The notes below the pieces were generated by a model that was not told the DNA's origin, did no database searches, and was given only the letters and a program-made list of their open reading frames with translations. From contig CAJXGR010000010.1 of NCBI GenBank assembly GCA_913053665.1, forward strand, positions 1 to 20,888: 20,888 bases of DNA. The letters are read 5' to 3'. A program made the position numbers and the translations under genes. Below, piece by piece: positions 1-7,446 of this stretch (the stretch's first letter is position 1; every line of letters starts with the position of its first letter). Source of the DNA: an uncultured Spirochaetia bacterium (GTDB taxonomy: Bacteria; Spirochaetota; UBA6919).

Positions 1-131
1 AACTAAGGCGAAACTATTAAATCGATGATCTCGGAAGAATCCAAGAAAATAGGTCAGCGTCCTGTTTAATCCCATTATATGGAATAGCAAAGAGTTAGGG
101 CGAATTAAATAGCCTGCCTCAAATATTTACC
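1..131. other. Downstream flank of nirD, with repeat fragments
   Basis: No gene is visible here. Positions 52-82 resemble 7570-7600 (24 of 31 bases identical, mostly transitions). Positions 102-118, read on the minus strand, give GGCAGGCTATTTAATTC, which matches the left end of the repeat at 20838 and 7494 apart from one G. This flank is therefore probably a degenerate, rearranged copy of the dispersed repeat described at those sites. No clear terminator for nirD is visible. Confidence 0.4.
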
Positions 132-476
132 CTATCCTTCTGCTAATTCAACATATAATAATCCACCTTCCATTTTAACGGGATAAATCTCAACAGCATA
201 GTCTTCGCCATTCAAGTTCTTACCGGTTAGCAAAGAATAGCTTTTCTTATGAAGAGGACAGGCGATTTTGGGCTCCCCATGATGATCACCCAGTATGCCT
301 CTGGATAAAACACTTTGCATTTTGTGTTTACAGAGATTGTCACAGGCGTACCACTGATCTTTGCTTTTCAGATGGAAGATAGCTATTTGCTTACCATTCA
401 ATAGGACGCAGGCACCTCCATCCTCGGGTATATCTTCTGTCTTGGCAGCTTCTACCCACACTTTATTTAAACTCAT
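132..476 (-). CDS. nirD: Nitrite reductase (NADH) small subunit NirD, Rieske-type
   Basis: This is the small subunit of assimilatory or cytoplasmic NADH-nitrite reductase, partner of NirB in the six-electron reduction of nitrite to ammonium. It has 114 residues, normal for the family. The Rieske-type [2Fe-2S] ligand pattern is intact: C49-x-H51 and C73-P-L-H76. Many enterobacterial NirD proteins have lost these ligands, so this one may bind a real cluster. The ATG is preceded by a strong AAGGAGAG ribosome binding site. It lies 62 bp downstream of nirB on the same strand, with an inverted repeat in the gap, so it is almost certainly the second gene of a nirBD operon driven from the promoter upstream of nirB. 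Confidence 0.93.
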   Translation of the reverse strand: MSLNKVWVEAAKTEDIPEDGGACVLLNGKQIAIFHLKSKDQWYACDNLCKHKMQSVLSRGILGDHHGEPKIACPLHKKSYSLLTGKNLNGEDYAVEIYPVKMEGGLLYVELAEG

Positions 477-497
477 TTTCTCTCCTTCTTATCCATT

Positions 498-531
498 AGG
501 GAATAGAGAAGATAGCCTATCCCTATTCCCT
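498..531 (-). other. Intercistronic hairpin between nirB and nirD
   Basis: The nirB-nirD gap holds AGGGAATAG (498-506) and its reverse complement CTATTCCCT (523-531). A smaller GATAG-C-CTATC hairpin (511-521) is nested inside. There is no T-tract, so this is more likely an mRNA-processing or stability structure that sets the subunit ratio than a terminator. The structure is visible; its role is inferred. Confidence 0.4.
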
Positions 532-538
532 TTAACGA

Positions 539-3073
539 TTACGATACTAATACTTTATCCTTTTTAATCTCTTCTTGATCCCAAGCTACAGGCACTTTCT
601 GGCCTCGTTCTTCAAGAAATTCCGCAGTTGAATCAGTTTCAGGACTGTTGACAAAGGGTACGAAACGGGAACGTTCCTCAGAATCCTTGACCAGTTCAGC
701 CCATTCGCAGTGATTGTTATCGACTATATACTGCATATCCTTTTCCAGCTGATCACAGATCCCAAGGGAGTCATGGATGATCACGTCCTTCAAATGGTCA
801 ATTCCCCCTTCCAGCTTCTCAAACCACGTGGACGTTCGGGTTAGATGAGCCGCTGTCTTAATGTAGTACATCAGAAAGCGATCCATATATTTGAACAGAG
901 TCTCTGTATCAAGGTCGGTGGCCAATAAATCCGCATGACGGGGCTTGATCCCTCCATTTCCGCATACAAACAGATTCCATCCCTTTTCGGTAGCAATGAT
1001 CCCAAAGTCTTTGCTCTGGGCTTCTGCACATTCCCTCACACAGCCGGATACAGCACTCTTGACCTTATGGGGAAAGCGAATCCCCTTATAACGTTTTTCA
1101 ATGTCAATACACATGCTTACTGAGTCCTGGACTCCAAAGTGACACCAGGTCGATCCGGCACAGCTTTTCACTGTCCTCATCCCTCTAGCATAGGCGTGGC
1201 CACTTTCAAATCCTGCCTTACCCAGATCCTCCCATATATGTGGAAGCTGTTCCAGGCGGGCGCCAAAGAAATCCATCCTTTGACCCCCTGTGAACTTGCA
1301 GTACAGACCGTATTTTTTGGCCACTTCCCCCAAGACAATCAATCCTTCCGGTGTGATCTCGCCCCCAAGAACTCTGGGGACTACCGAATAAGTCCCACCC
1401 ATTTGGATATTTGCAAGAAAGCGATCATTGGTATCCTGTATCATCTGTTGATCCATGACTTTATCATTCCAGACACCCGATAACATAGAGGCAATGGCTG
1501 GTTTGCAAACCTCACAGCCCTCTCCCATACCATATTTAGCCTTTAACTCATCAAAAGCCCTGATCTCGTGGACTTTTATGATATGAATCAATTCCTGTCG
1601 GGTATAAGCAAAATGCTCACAAAGAACTCTTTTAACAGACTCACCCTTCTTTTCTTTAATGGCATCCATTATTTCAAGGAGTAAACCACCACAACCGCCA
1701 CATCCTGTTCCTGCTTTAGTGCAGGATTTAATCCCAGCGACATCCGATAAGTTATTGGTCTCTATGGCGTTTACTATGTCAAACTTTGTCACGTTTTCGC
1801 AAGCACAGATCACAGCCGAGTCATGAAGATCAAGAATATTTTCCTTTTGGCTCTTCCCAACAATCAATTCACCGGGATCCGGGGGGAGAATCACTTCATT
1901 TTTATAGGCATGGAGGAGACGGTTATAATCTCCGCTGTCCCCCACTAAAACACCACCTAATAGGTATCTGCCATCCCCACTAACATTGATTCTTTTGTAA
2001 ACCCCTTTCACACTGTCCTCAAAGGTAATCATTCGGGATACCCGAACTGTTTCTACCGACTCACCAAAGCTTGCCACATCGATGCCTACTAACTTTAGCT
2101 TGGTAGAGAGATCTCCTCCCTCAAAGGTCTTTTTCCCGCCTGTCAAGCAGGAAGCCACTACTTCAGCCATTGCATATCCTGGTGCCACAAGGCCATAGAC
2201 CATATCCCTATGAGAGGCCACTTCGCCAATGGCATAAATATTCGGATCAGAGCTTTGCAGAAGGTCGTCGACAAGAATACCTCCCTGTGGAGCTGTCTTC
2301 AGACCGGACAATTTAGCTAACTCATCCCGCGGCTTGATCCCGGCAGAAATAACAACAATATCCGCCTCTAAACTGCTCCCATCCTCAAAACGTATCTGTT
2401 CCACTTTACCGTTCCCGTCGCAAACGGAGAGTCTCTTGTCCAAATGAATATTAAGATCGAGATTCTGTAATTTATCCTTCAACATCTGAGACCCTGCCAC
2501 ATCCAGCTGTCGCGGCATGAGTCTGGGGGCCATTTCAATCACATGGGTCTCTAAACCTAAGTCGATTAATGCCTTCGCCGCTTCAAGGCCCAATAAACCT
2601 CCACCAATGACGACAGCCTTTTTCTTGTTCTCGGAGTATTGTCTGATAGCATCCAGGTCTTCTATGGTGCGGTACAAAAAGACTCCATCCCGATCCACCC
2701 CATTGATTGGCGGAACAAAGGGCGATGAGCCGGTTGCAAAGACCAATTTGTCGTAATGAACACGATTTCCACTAGACGAGATCACTGTTTGCTTCTCCCT
2801 ATTAATCTCAGCAATCGGTTCTCCTAACTTTAATACAATCCCTTTTTCCTCATACCATGTAAGGGGCGCTAAGGTTAAGTCCTCAACAGTCTTACCGGAA
2901 AGATAACTGGTAAGCTGAACACGATCATAGGCTGGGCGAGGTTCTTCACCAAAGACAATGATGTTGTACTTGTCTCCCCCTTCCTTTTCTATTAATTTTT
3001 CGCATAATTTATAACCCACCATCCCATTACCGATGATTACAAGGTTTTTCCTGTCAGATTTAAGTTCACTCAT
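539..3073 (-). CDS. nirB: Nitrite reductase (NADH) large subunit NirB
   Basis: This is the catalytic subunit that reduces nitrite to ammonium with NADH. At 844 residues it is full length (E. coli NirB is about the same). It begins with a pyridine-nucleotide-disulfide reductase module: a first dinucleotide fold at VIIGNGMVGYK near residue 12 and an NAD fold at VIGGGLLGLEAA near residue 155. A BFD-like [2Fe-2S] region follows, with the CACEN and CTKAGTGCGGC cysteines around residues 420-460, then the ferredoxin-like and siroheme half-domains. The siroheme/[4Fe-4S] ligands are visible as C638-x5-C644 and C678-x3-C682. The ATG follows a GAAGGAGAA ribosome binding site. It is the first gene of nirBD, divergent from the transporter at 3749, and has a sigma-54-type promoter about 100 bp upstream. 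No truncation is apparent. Confidence 0.97.
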   Translation of the reverse strand: MSELKSDRKNLVIIGNGMVGYKLCEKLIEKEGGDKYNIIVFGEEPRPAYDRVQLTSYLSGKTVEDLTLAPLTWYEEKGIVLKLGEPIAEINREKQTVISSSGNRVHYDKLVFATGSSPFVPPINGVDRDGVFLYRTIEDLDAIRQYSENKKKAVVIGGGLLGLEAAKALIDLGLETHVIEMAPRLMPRQLDVAGSQMLKDKLQNLDLNIHLDKRLSVCDGNGKVEQIRFEDGSSLEADIVVISAGIKPRDELAKLSGLKTAPQGGILVDDLLQSSDPNIYAIGEVASHRDMVYGLVAPGYAMAEVVASCLTGGKKTFEGGDLSTKLKLVGIDVASFGESVETVRVSRMITFEDSVKGVYKRINVSGDGRYLLGGVLVGDSGDYNRLLHAYKNEVILPPDPGELIVGKSQKENILDLHDSAVICACENVTKFDIVNAIETNNLSDVAGIKSCTKAGTGCGGCGGLLLEIMDAIKEKKGESVKRVLCEHFAYTRQELIHIIKVHEIRAFDELKAKYGMGEGCEVCKPAIASMLSGVWNDKVMDQQMIQDTNDRFLANIQMGGTYSVVPRVLGGEITPEGLIVLGEVAKKYGLYCKFTGGQRMDFFGARLEQLPHIWEDLGKAGFESGHAYARGMRTVKSCAGSTWCHFGVQDSVSMCIDIEKRYKGIRFPHKVKSAVSGCVRECAEAQSKDFGIIATEKGWNLFVCGNGGIKPRHADLLATDLDTETLFKYMDRFLMYYIKTAAHLTRTSTWFEKLEGGIDHLKDVIIHDSLGICDQLEKDMQYIVDNNHCEWAELVKDSEERSRFVPFVNSPETDSTAEFLEERGQKVPVAWDQEEIKKDKVLVS

Positions 3074-3173
3074 TTTTGTTCTCCTTCACTCATGTAAGTA
3101 CTGCTTTACTTTCTATCATTGTTGATTCATAAAGCATCTTTTGGATTTTGTATGAAACCATTGACAGTATTGA

Positions 3174-3190
3174 AGCAAATACTATGCCAA
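3174..3190 (-). promoter_or_regulatory. Sigma-54 (-24/-12) promoter of nirBD
   Basis: On the minus strand the sequence reads TTGGCATAGTATTTGCT. The GG and GC are separated by exactly 10 bases, and it matches the RpoN consensus TGGCACG-N4-TTGCW at all core positions except the last two bases of the -24 block. Transcription would start near 3163, giving a leader of about 90 nt before the nirB ATG. Sigma-54 control is well known for nitrogen-assimilation genes and needs an enhancer-binding activator such as NtrC; none is encoded in this window. Confidence 0.7.
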
Positions 3191-3197
3191 TAAACCT

Positions 3198-3319
3198 GGA
3201 AACTGTTGAATTGAGCTTTTTCACCTAATTGTGAAAAAACTAACTTACTATTTAACAGCATTTTGTAGGGGCGACCCGCCGGGTCGCCCCTACAAAATGG
3301 GCTCAATTCAACAGTTTCC
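3198..3319. mobile_element. 122-bp MITE-like element with perfect 19-bp terminal inverted repeats
   Basis: The ends are GGAAACTGTTGAATTGAGC (3198-3216) and its exact reverse complement (3301-3319). Inside are a TTTTTCAC...GTGAAAAA hairpin (3218-3238) and a perfect 41-bp palindrome (3259-3299, 20-bp arms, 1-nt centre) built on TTGTAGGGGCGACCCG. A second copy of exactly the same length lies at 9673-9794 in the opposite orientation and aligns without gaps. No ORF and no clear target-site duplication are visible. It is a non-autonomous element or large REP-like repeat; which of these is not decided by the sequence. Confidence 0.75.
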
Positions 3320-3634
3320 CTTGTTCCCGTCACTTATATCCAGACTCTCTTATAATTCACTTATCTATAAAGTCCTATAGAAAGTTAATCAAATCATTTA
3401 ATGAACTTATTGCTTGTTTAAATCACCGATCATGGCGACCAGAGACTGCCTTTTTTGTTACAGGCTGTTCAAATACCAACAGGTGAGTCCGTCCTTATAA
3501 TTTCCCGATGAGTAAAAGTATTTATCTATTAAACATATAGTTACAACTATTCTACGGGTCTATAAAATGTTCTTTCCTTAATATTAAAACCTGAAGATGT
3601 AATTCTTATCGTAGACTAGTCTTGTCATTAGATC

Positions 3635-3657
3635 AACTATCTAAACTATAGATAGTT
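3635..3657. promoter_or_regulatory. Inverted repeat, candidate activator site
   Basis: A perfect 9-bp inverted repeat, AACTATCTA-N5-TAGATAGTT, is centred about 78 bp upstream of the predicted transporter transcription start. The AACTAT/ATAGTT word recurs at 3537-3550 as ATAGTT-AC-AACTAT. The position suits an upstream activator sequence for a sigma-54 enhancer-binding protein, but the motif is not the classical NtrC site. The protein that binds it is unknown. Confidence 0.4.
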
Positions 3658-3696
3658 AACCGCCATTAGAACTTATATAACAAACGATACAAAATA

Positions 3697-3713
3697 TTGG
3701 CACGCTTTTTGAT
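3697..3713 (+). promoter_or_regulatory. Sigma-54 (-24/-12) promoter of the nitrate transporter
   Basis: The sequence is TTGGCACGCTTTTTGAT. It carries the full TGGCACG -24 block and TTGA in place of TTGC at -12, with correct spacing. The predicted start near 3724 leaves a leader of about 25 nt containing the AGAGGA ribosome binding site just before the ATG at 3749. With the divergent nirB promoter it suggests joint sigma-54 control of nitrate/nitrite uptake and nitrite reduction. Confidence 0.68.
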
Positions 3714-3748
3714 TTATAGACATTGCATTATACGAAAAGAGGACTCAA

Positions 3749-5110
3749 ATGAAACCAATAATCACAGGTAAATCCACAGAGCTTTGGGGACAGTTCTTTA
3801 ACTTTAAATCCCCACAAATTAGAACCTTCCATCTCACATGGTTGGCTTTTTTCTTATGCTTTTTCGGGTGGTTTGGACTGGCACCCATGATGCCGGTCAT
3901 CACAAAAGAATTAAGCCTGACAGACAAACAAGTGGCCTTTATATTAACAGCATCGGTTTCTATGACAGTGTTGGGGAGGATTATAATCGGATGGGTTTGC
4001 GATCGTATTGGTCCACGCATTACATACAGTGCATTACTTGTTTTTGGCGCCCTCCCGGTGGGATTAGTGGGTCTTAGCAGCAGTTATGAAGCCTTACTAG
4101 TCTCTCGCTTGGCAATTGGTCTTATTGGGGCGTCTTTTGTTGTTACCCAATATCACACTAGTGTGATGTTTGCCCCAAATATTGTTGGAACAGCGAATGC
4201 CACGTCTGCCGGCTGGGGAAACCTGGGTGCTGGGACTGCTAATTTACTTGTACCTATAGTTTTCGCTGCTCTTATAGCAAAACCTTTAGGGGTCAGTGAA
4301 TTTATGTCCTGGAAACTAACCATGATCATTCCGGCTGTAGGTATGTTTATCATGGGGTTTATATATTATTTCTTCACCCAGGACTATCCTGAAGGCAATT
4401 TGAAGGACCTTAAGAAACTAAAAGATCCTCTCAAAGAAAGTTTGGATAAAGATCGCCAAAAAGCGTCTTTCTGGTCAGCGGTAAAAGATTATCGGGTATG
4501 CGCACTCTTTTTGATTTATGGGGCGTGTTTTGGCCTGGAATTAACCATCAACGGCTTTGCCGTTGTCTATTTCACTGGGTCTTTTCAATTGGATTTGACG
4601 ACCGCCGGGTTTCTTGCCTTCTTGTTTGGCTCAATGAATCTCTTTGCACGCACCCTGGGAGGCGTCTACGGCGACCGATTTGGGATAAAATGGGGCTTAA
4701 AAGGCCGCGTAGCATTTTTGGGAGCCGTCCTTTTACTTGAGGGTATTTCACTCATTGTTTTTTCACAGATGAACGCCATTGTATTAGTTGTCTCATCCAT
4801 GATGGTCTTCAGTATATTCGTTAAAATGGCCCAGGGAGCCACTTATTCGATAGTCCCCTTTATCAATAAAAAGGCTATGGGGACTGTCGCAGGGATTGTA
4901 GGGGCTGGCGGCAATATGGGAGCCGTTGTAGCAGGTTTGATATTTGCTTATTACACTAAAAGTGAGTACTCCACAGTCTTTATGATCCTTGGGATTGCTG
5001 TGGCCGTTATTTCAGGCTTAGCCCTCACCGTTCGCTTTTCAGAAAAGGCAGAAAAAGAAGCTCATGCCAATATCCAGCTTGGACTCGCCAAAGTCCAGGC
5101 GGAAGCCTAA
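3749..5110 (+). CDS. narK: Nitrate/nitrite transporter, MFS NNP family
   Basis: This inner-membrane major-facilitator protein of 453 residues belongs to the nitrate/nitrite porter family (NarK/NasA/NrtP). Twelve hydrophobic segments are spread along the chain. The first MFS loop motif appears as GRIIIGWVCDRIGPR, and the family's two Gly/Asn-rich nitrate signatures appear as ATSAGWGNLGAG near residue 150 and GIVGAGGNMGAVVAG near residue 385. The ATG has an AGAGGA site 5-6 nt upstream. It is divergent from nirBD, so it probably imports nitrate or nitrite for assimilation. No nitrate reductase gene is in the window, so import versus nitrite export cannot be settled here. A symbol such as nasA or nrtP would fit equally well. 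Confidence 0.93.
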   Translation: MKPIITGKSTELWGQFFNFKSPQIRTFHLTWLAFFLCFFGWFGLAPMMPVITKELSLTDKQVAFILTASVSMTVLGRIIIGWVCDRIGPRITYSALLVFGALPVGLVGLSSSYEALLVSRLAIGLIGASFVVTQYHTSVMFAPNIVGTANATSAGWGNLGAGTANLLVPIVFAALIAKPLGVSEFMSWKLTMIIPAVGMFIMGFIYYFFTQDYPEGNLKDLKKLKDPLKESLDKDRQKASFWSAVKDYRVCALFLIYGACFGLELTINGFAVVYFTGSFQLDLTTAGFLAFLFGSMNLFARTLGGVYGDRFGIKWGLKGRVAFLGAVLLLEGISLIVFSQMNAIVLVVSSMMVFSIFVKMAQGATYSIVPFINKKAMGTVAGIVGAGGNMGAVVAGLIFAYYTKSEYSTVFMILGIAVAVISGLALTVRFSEKAEKEAHANIQLGLAKVQAEA

Positions 5111-5127
5111 AGTCATTTTATAAAACC

Positions 5128-5170
5128 TGTCACTGTAGAGACGCATGGCCATGCGTCTCTACAGGTGACA
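5128..5170. repeat. Palindromic REP-like repeat after the transporter
   Basis: A perfect 32-bp palindrome (5133-5164), CTGTAGAGACGCATGG followed directly by its reverse complement, is extended by TGTCAC/GTGACA flanks. It lies 22 bp after the transporter stop codon. It resembles the GTAGGGGC palindromes elsewhere in the window in size and in the GTAG...CTAC ends. With no T-tract it probably acts as an mRNA 3'-end stabilising hairpin if it acts at all. Confidence 0.6.
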
Positions 5171-5209
5171 ATTCATAAACTTTTTAGTATAACACATAAG
5201 TTTCTCCTT

Positions 5210-5243
5210 GTGGAGCGGGATAGTTTATCTCGTTCCACTTTTT
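5210..5243 (+). terminator. Rho-independent terminator of the nitrate transporter
   Basis: A 13-bp stem (GTGGAGCGGGATA paired with TATCTCGTTCCAC, two G-U pairs) with a GTT loop is followed at once by TTTTT. It lies 100 bp downstream of the transporter stop on the same strand, and no other plus-strand gene lies between. Confidence 0.8.
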
Positions 5244-5389
5244 ACACAATCACTCATCTCAAAAGATCTAGAGGTTCAAAAGCCCTTGGGTTATAGGTCA
5301 AAACGATTGGATGATCGAGTCACTTTTGGAAAGTCATGAAGAATAGAAATATATCTATGTTTTTATAACTTTTAGTATTATTATTGATC

Positions 5390-5656
5390 ATGGGAAAACA
5401 CGACAAACTGTTAAGGCGATTTCTATCAAAAATGAAGACTTTTAGTACTAAAGATATTCTTGAGTACAAAGGATTTAAAGGAACCATTGAATGGAGTGAT
5501 GAGGATCATTGCTTCTTTGGAAGAGTTCTTAATGTAAAAGGTTCAGTGAGTTGCGAAGGCAGCACTTTGGAGGAGCTTGAAAAAGACTTCCGTGAGGCCG
5601 TTGATGACTATATTTCTTGTCGAGAAGAGTTAGAGATTGAATCCAAGACTATTTAG
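5390..5656 (+). pseudogene. HicA-HicB fusion remnant (broken HicAB toxin-antitoxin)
   Basis: From the ATG at 5390 the product has 88 residues. The first 19 (MGKHDKLLRRFLSKMKTFS) look like the first helix of a HicA toxin. From KDILEYKGF onward the chain reads as a HicB antitoxin body: the YKGFKGTIEW strand, CFFGRVLNVKG, then the helix GSTLEELEKDFREAVDDY. HicA's catalytic histidine region and HicB's C-terminal DNA-binding domain are both missing. The simplest reading is an in-frame deletion joining the start of hicA to the start of hicB, plus loss of the hicB end. No good ribosome binding site precedes the ATG, and an upstream in-frame TTG at 5384 adds only two residues. The HicB match is confident; the HicA part rests on my recognition of the N-terminal pattern. 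Confidence 0.65.
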
Positions 5657-5742
5657 CTGTTAAAAACAACTATTAAATATCGATTGCGTTGAATCAGTGT
5701 TTATTGTATATATGAAGTTCAAGTTAATATTTTGAGTTGTAA

Positions 5743-6144
5743 ATGATGAATATTGTTGTTGATACATCTGTAATCATAGCTGTTCTTGTTAACGAGCCTG
5801 CAAAAAACATTATAGTTGATAGAACGAAAGGAGCTGATATTTTCGCTCCCCATTCTGTCCACTGGGAAATTGGAAATGCATTTTCTGCCATGCTAAAAAG
5901 AAATAGAATTACTCTGGAACAGTCCATAAAGGCGATTGAAATCTATAGTAAGATTATAATTCAGTTTGTAGATATTGATCTGAAAGACTCTCTTGAACTA
6001 TGTAATGAACTTAAGATTTATGCTTACGATGCTTATATTATCAGCTGTGCATTACAATATCAATCTCCTTTGATCACATTGGATAAAGGATTAATTAGAT
6101 CTGCTACTCAAAAAGGTGTTCAAGTCCTGGAGGTGAAAATATGA
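5743..6144 (+). CDS. vapC: PIN-domain ribonuclease toxin, VapC-like
   Basis: This 133-residue single PIN domain is a predicted Mg2+-dependent endoribonuclease toxin that would cleave RNA and halt growth when free of its antitoxin. The acidic active-site residues are present: D7 in VVDTSVIIA, E42 in HWEIGNAF, D96 in YAYDAYIISCA and D114 in LITLDK. The start is ATGATG; the second ATG (5746) is equally possible. The stop overlaps the next start as ATGA, so it is translationally coupled to the antitoxin. The toxin-first order is the reverse of typical vapBC. It appears intact. Confidence 0.88.
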   Translation: MMNIVVDTSVIIAVLVNEPAKNIIVDRTKGADIFAPHSVHWEIGNAFSAMLKRNRITLEQSIKAIEIYSKIIIQFVDIDLKDSLELCNELKIYAYDAYIISCALQYQSPLITLDKGLIRSATQKGVQVLEVKI

Positions 6145-6362
6145 GTCTTTATTCTGCCTCAAAAGCTGAAGAAGACTTCCCATTTTTATTAGATCAAGCC
6201 TTAAAAGAAGGAGAAGTCAAGATCAAACGTAAAGATGGTCGGATTTTTGTCATAAAACCAGAACCTGTCAGTGATTCCCCACTAAATGTGGATGGCATTC
6301 ATGTGAACTTGAATCAGGATGAGATCATCCAATTCATTCATGAAGCAAGGCCGACTAAATAA
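6141..6362 (+). CDS. Antitoxin of the Phd/YefM type, partner of the PIN toxin
   Basis: This protein has 73 residues. The N-terminal half (YSASKAEEDFPFLLDQALKEGE, then VKIKRKDGRIFVIKP) matches the Phd/YefM antitoxin fold, which dimerises and binds operator DNA. The C-terminal tail (VDGIHVNLNQDEIIQFIHEAR) would be the toxin-neutralising segment. It overlaps the toxin stop codon by four bases. By family behaviour it should bind and silence the PIN ribonuclease and repress the shared promoter. It could be called vapB by partnership, though the fold is Phd-like. Confidence 0.82.
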   Translation: MSLYSASKAEEDFPFLLDQALKEGEVKIKRKDGRIFVIKPEPVSDSPLNVDGIHVNLNQDEIIQFIHEARPTK

Positions 6363-6391
6363 CCATCCAAACTTTATATTCCTTTTACCAA

Positions 6392-7387
6392 TCAAAGGAG
6401 TTCAGCTATCTGGACAGCATTCAGAGCCGCTCCCTTCAGAATCTGATCGCCAGCGATAAACAGAGCCAATCCATTCTCTGAGCTTAAGTCATAGCGTATA
6501 CGCCCCACTAAGACATCATCCTGACCGTCGGCGTCCATGGGCATGGGGAAGTAGTTCTTTTCCCTGTCATCCACTACTTTAGCCCCGTCAAACTCATCAA
6601 TGGCCTGTCGCACGTCATCCAATGAAAGCTTCTTCTCCAGTTCCAGGTTCACAGACTCAGAGTGGGCTCGTACAATGGGGACTCTCACACAACTCGCTGT
6701 GATCTTCATATCCGGCTTGTGCAAAATCTTCCTGACCTCGTTGACCATCTTCATTTCTTCGGTGTTATACCCTAGATCATTGATAGGTGTGTCATGAGAG
6801 AAGAGATTGAAGGCGATCTGATGGGGGAATACGTCGTTTACCGTATCTTTGTCAGCTAAAACGTTTTTGGATTGATCCATCAGTTCATTTATCCCCTGAA
6901 CCCCTGCACCACTTACTGCCTGATAGGTTGATACAATGATCCTCTGTATGGGAGACAGCTTATGGATCGGATAAATCCCCATCAGCAGGATAATGGTACT
7001 GCAGTTTGGGTTAGCGATGATCCCTTTGTGAGTCTTGATGTCTTGAGGATTCACTTCAGGGACAACGAGAGGCACACCTGACGTCATCCTGAATGCTGAG
7101 CTGTTATCTATCACGATACAATTGTTTTTAACGGCATGGGGTGCAAAATCACGGCTTCTCGAGGCACCAGCACTGAATAATGCGATATCCATGCCTTTAA
7201 AGGAGTCTTCGGTAAGTTCTTCAACTTGAAGTGTTTCACCCTTAAACTTCAGGGTTTTCCCAACAGATCGTTTTGAGGCCAATAGTTTAAGGGACTTTAA
7301 TGGAAAGTTCCTTTGATCCAGCACTTTAAGGAATTCATGGCCCACAGCACCCGTCGCACCCACCACTGCCACGTGATATCGTCCCAT
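6392..7387 (-). CDS. asd: Aspartate-semialdehyde dehydrogenase
   Basis: This enzyme performs NADPH-dependent reduction of aspartyl phosphate to aspartate semialdehyde, the branch point to lysine/diaminopimelate, threonine and methionine. It has 331 residues, full length. The NADP-binding GATGAVG is at residues 10-16. The catalytic cysteine is C129 in ANPNCSTI. The active-site STYQAVSGAG is at 153-162, and the substrate/base region RVPIVRAHSESV contains R235, R240 and H242. A GGAGAATC ribosome binding site precedes the ATG, and a sigma-70-type promoter lies about 60-90 bp upstream. It is convergent with the toxin-antitoxin pair, with only 29 bp between stop codons. Confidence 0.96.
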   Translation of the reverse strand: MGRYHVAVVGATGAVGHEFLKVLDQRNFPLKSLKLLASKRSVGKTLKFKGETLQVEELTEDSFKGMDIALFSAGASRSRDFAPHAVKNNCIVIDNSSAFRMTSGVPLVVPEVNPQDIKTHKGIIANPNCSTIILLMGIYPIHKLSPIQRIIVSTYQAVSGAGVQGINELMDQSKNVLADKDTVNDVFPHQIAFNLFSHDTPINDLGYNTEEMKMVNEVRKILHKPDMKITASCVRVPIVRAHSESVNLELEKKLSLDDVRQAIDEFDGAKVVDDREKNYFPMPMDADGQDDVLVGRIRYDLSSENGLALFIAGDQILKGAALNAVQIAELL

Positions 7388-7446
7388 ATCAATGATTCTC
7401 CAATAAATAAGCTTCTAAGGATGGATTTAATCTATCCAATTGGCCT

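Larger units (their letters stand above)
3074..3748. promoter_or_regulatory. Divergent nirBD / nitrate transporter control region
   Basis: This 675-bp non-coding region separates two divergently transcribed nitrogen genes. From left to right it holds the nirB sigma-54-like promoter (3174-3190), the 122-bp MITE-like element (3198-3319), an AT-rich middle with repeated AACTAT/ATAGTT words (3537-3657), and the transporter sigma-54-like promoter (3697-3713). No convincing coding frame is present. Its length fits room for enhancer-binding-protein sites serving both promoters. Confidence 0.7.

Noticed and set aside
3127..3333. Minus-strand 68-codon open frame in the nirB-transporter region
   Set aside because: It runs through the MITE-like element and its palindrome, and the product contains the repeat-derived CRGDPAGRPYK. 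It overlaps the nirB promoter and has no family resemblance.
3422..3511. Short plus-strand frame (29 codons) with protein-like composition, including QAVQIPTGESVLIISR
   Set aside because: It has no start codon or ribosome binding site and is bounded by stops. It may be a gene relic, but it is too short to name.
5384..6362. A defence island centred on the toxin-antitoxin genes
   Set aside because: Only small toxin-antitoxin genes are present. The flanking genes are metabolic, and no nuclease, helicase or sensor module is nearby.
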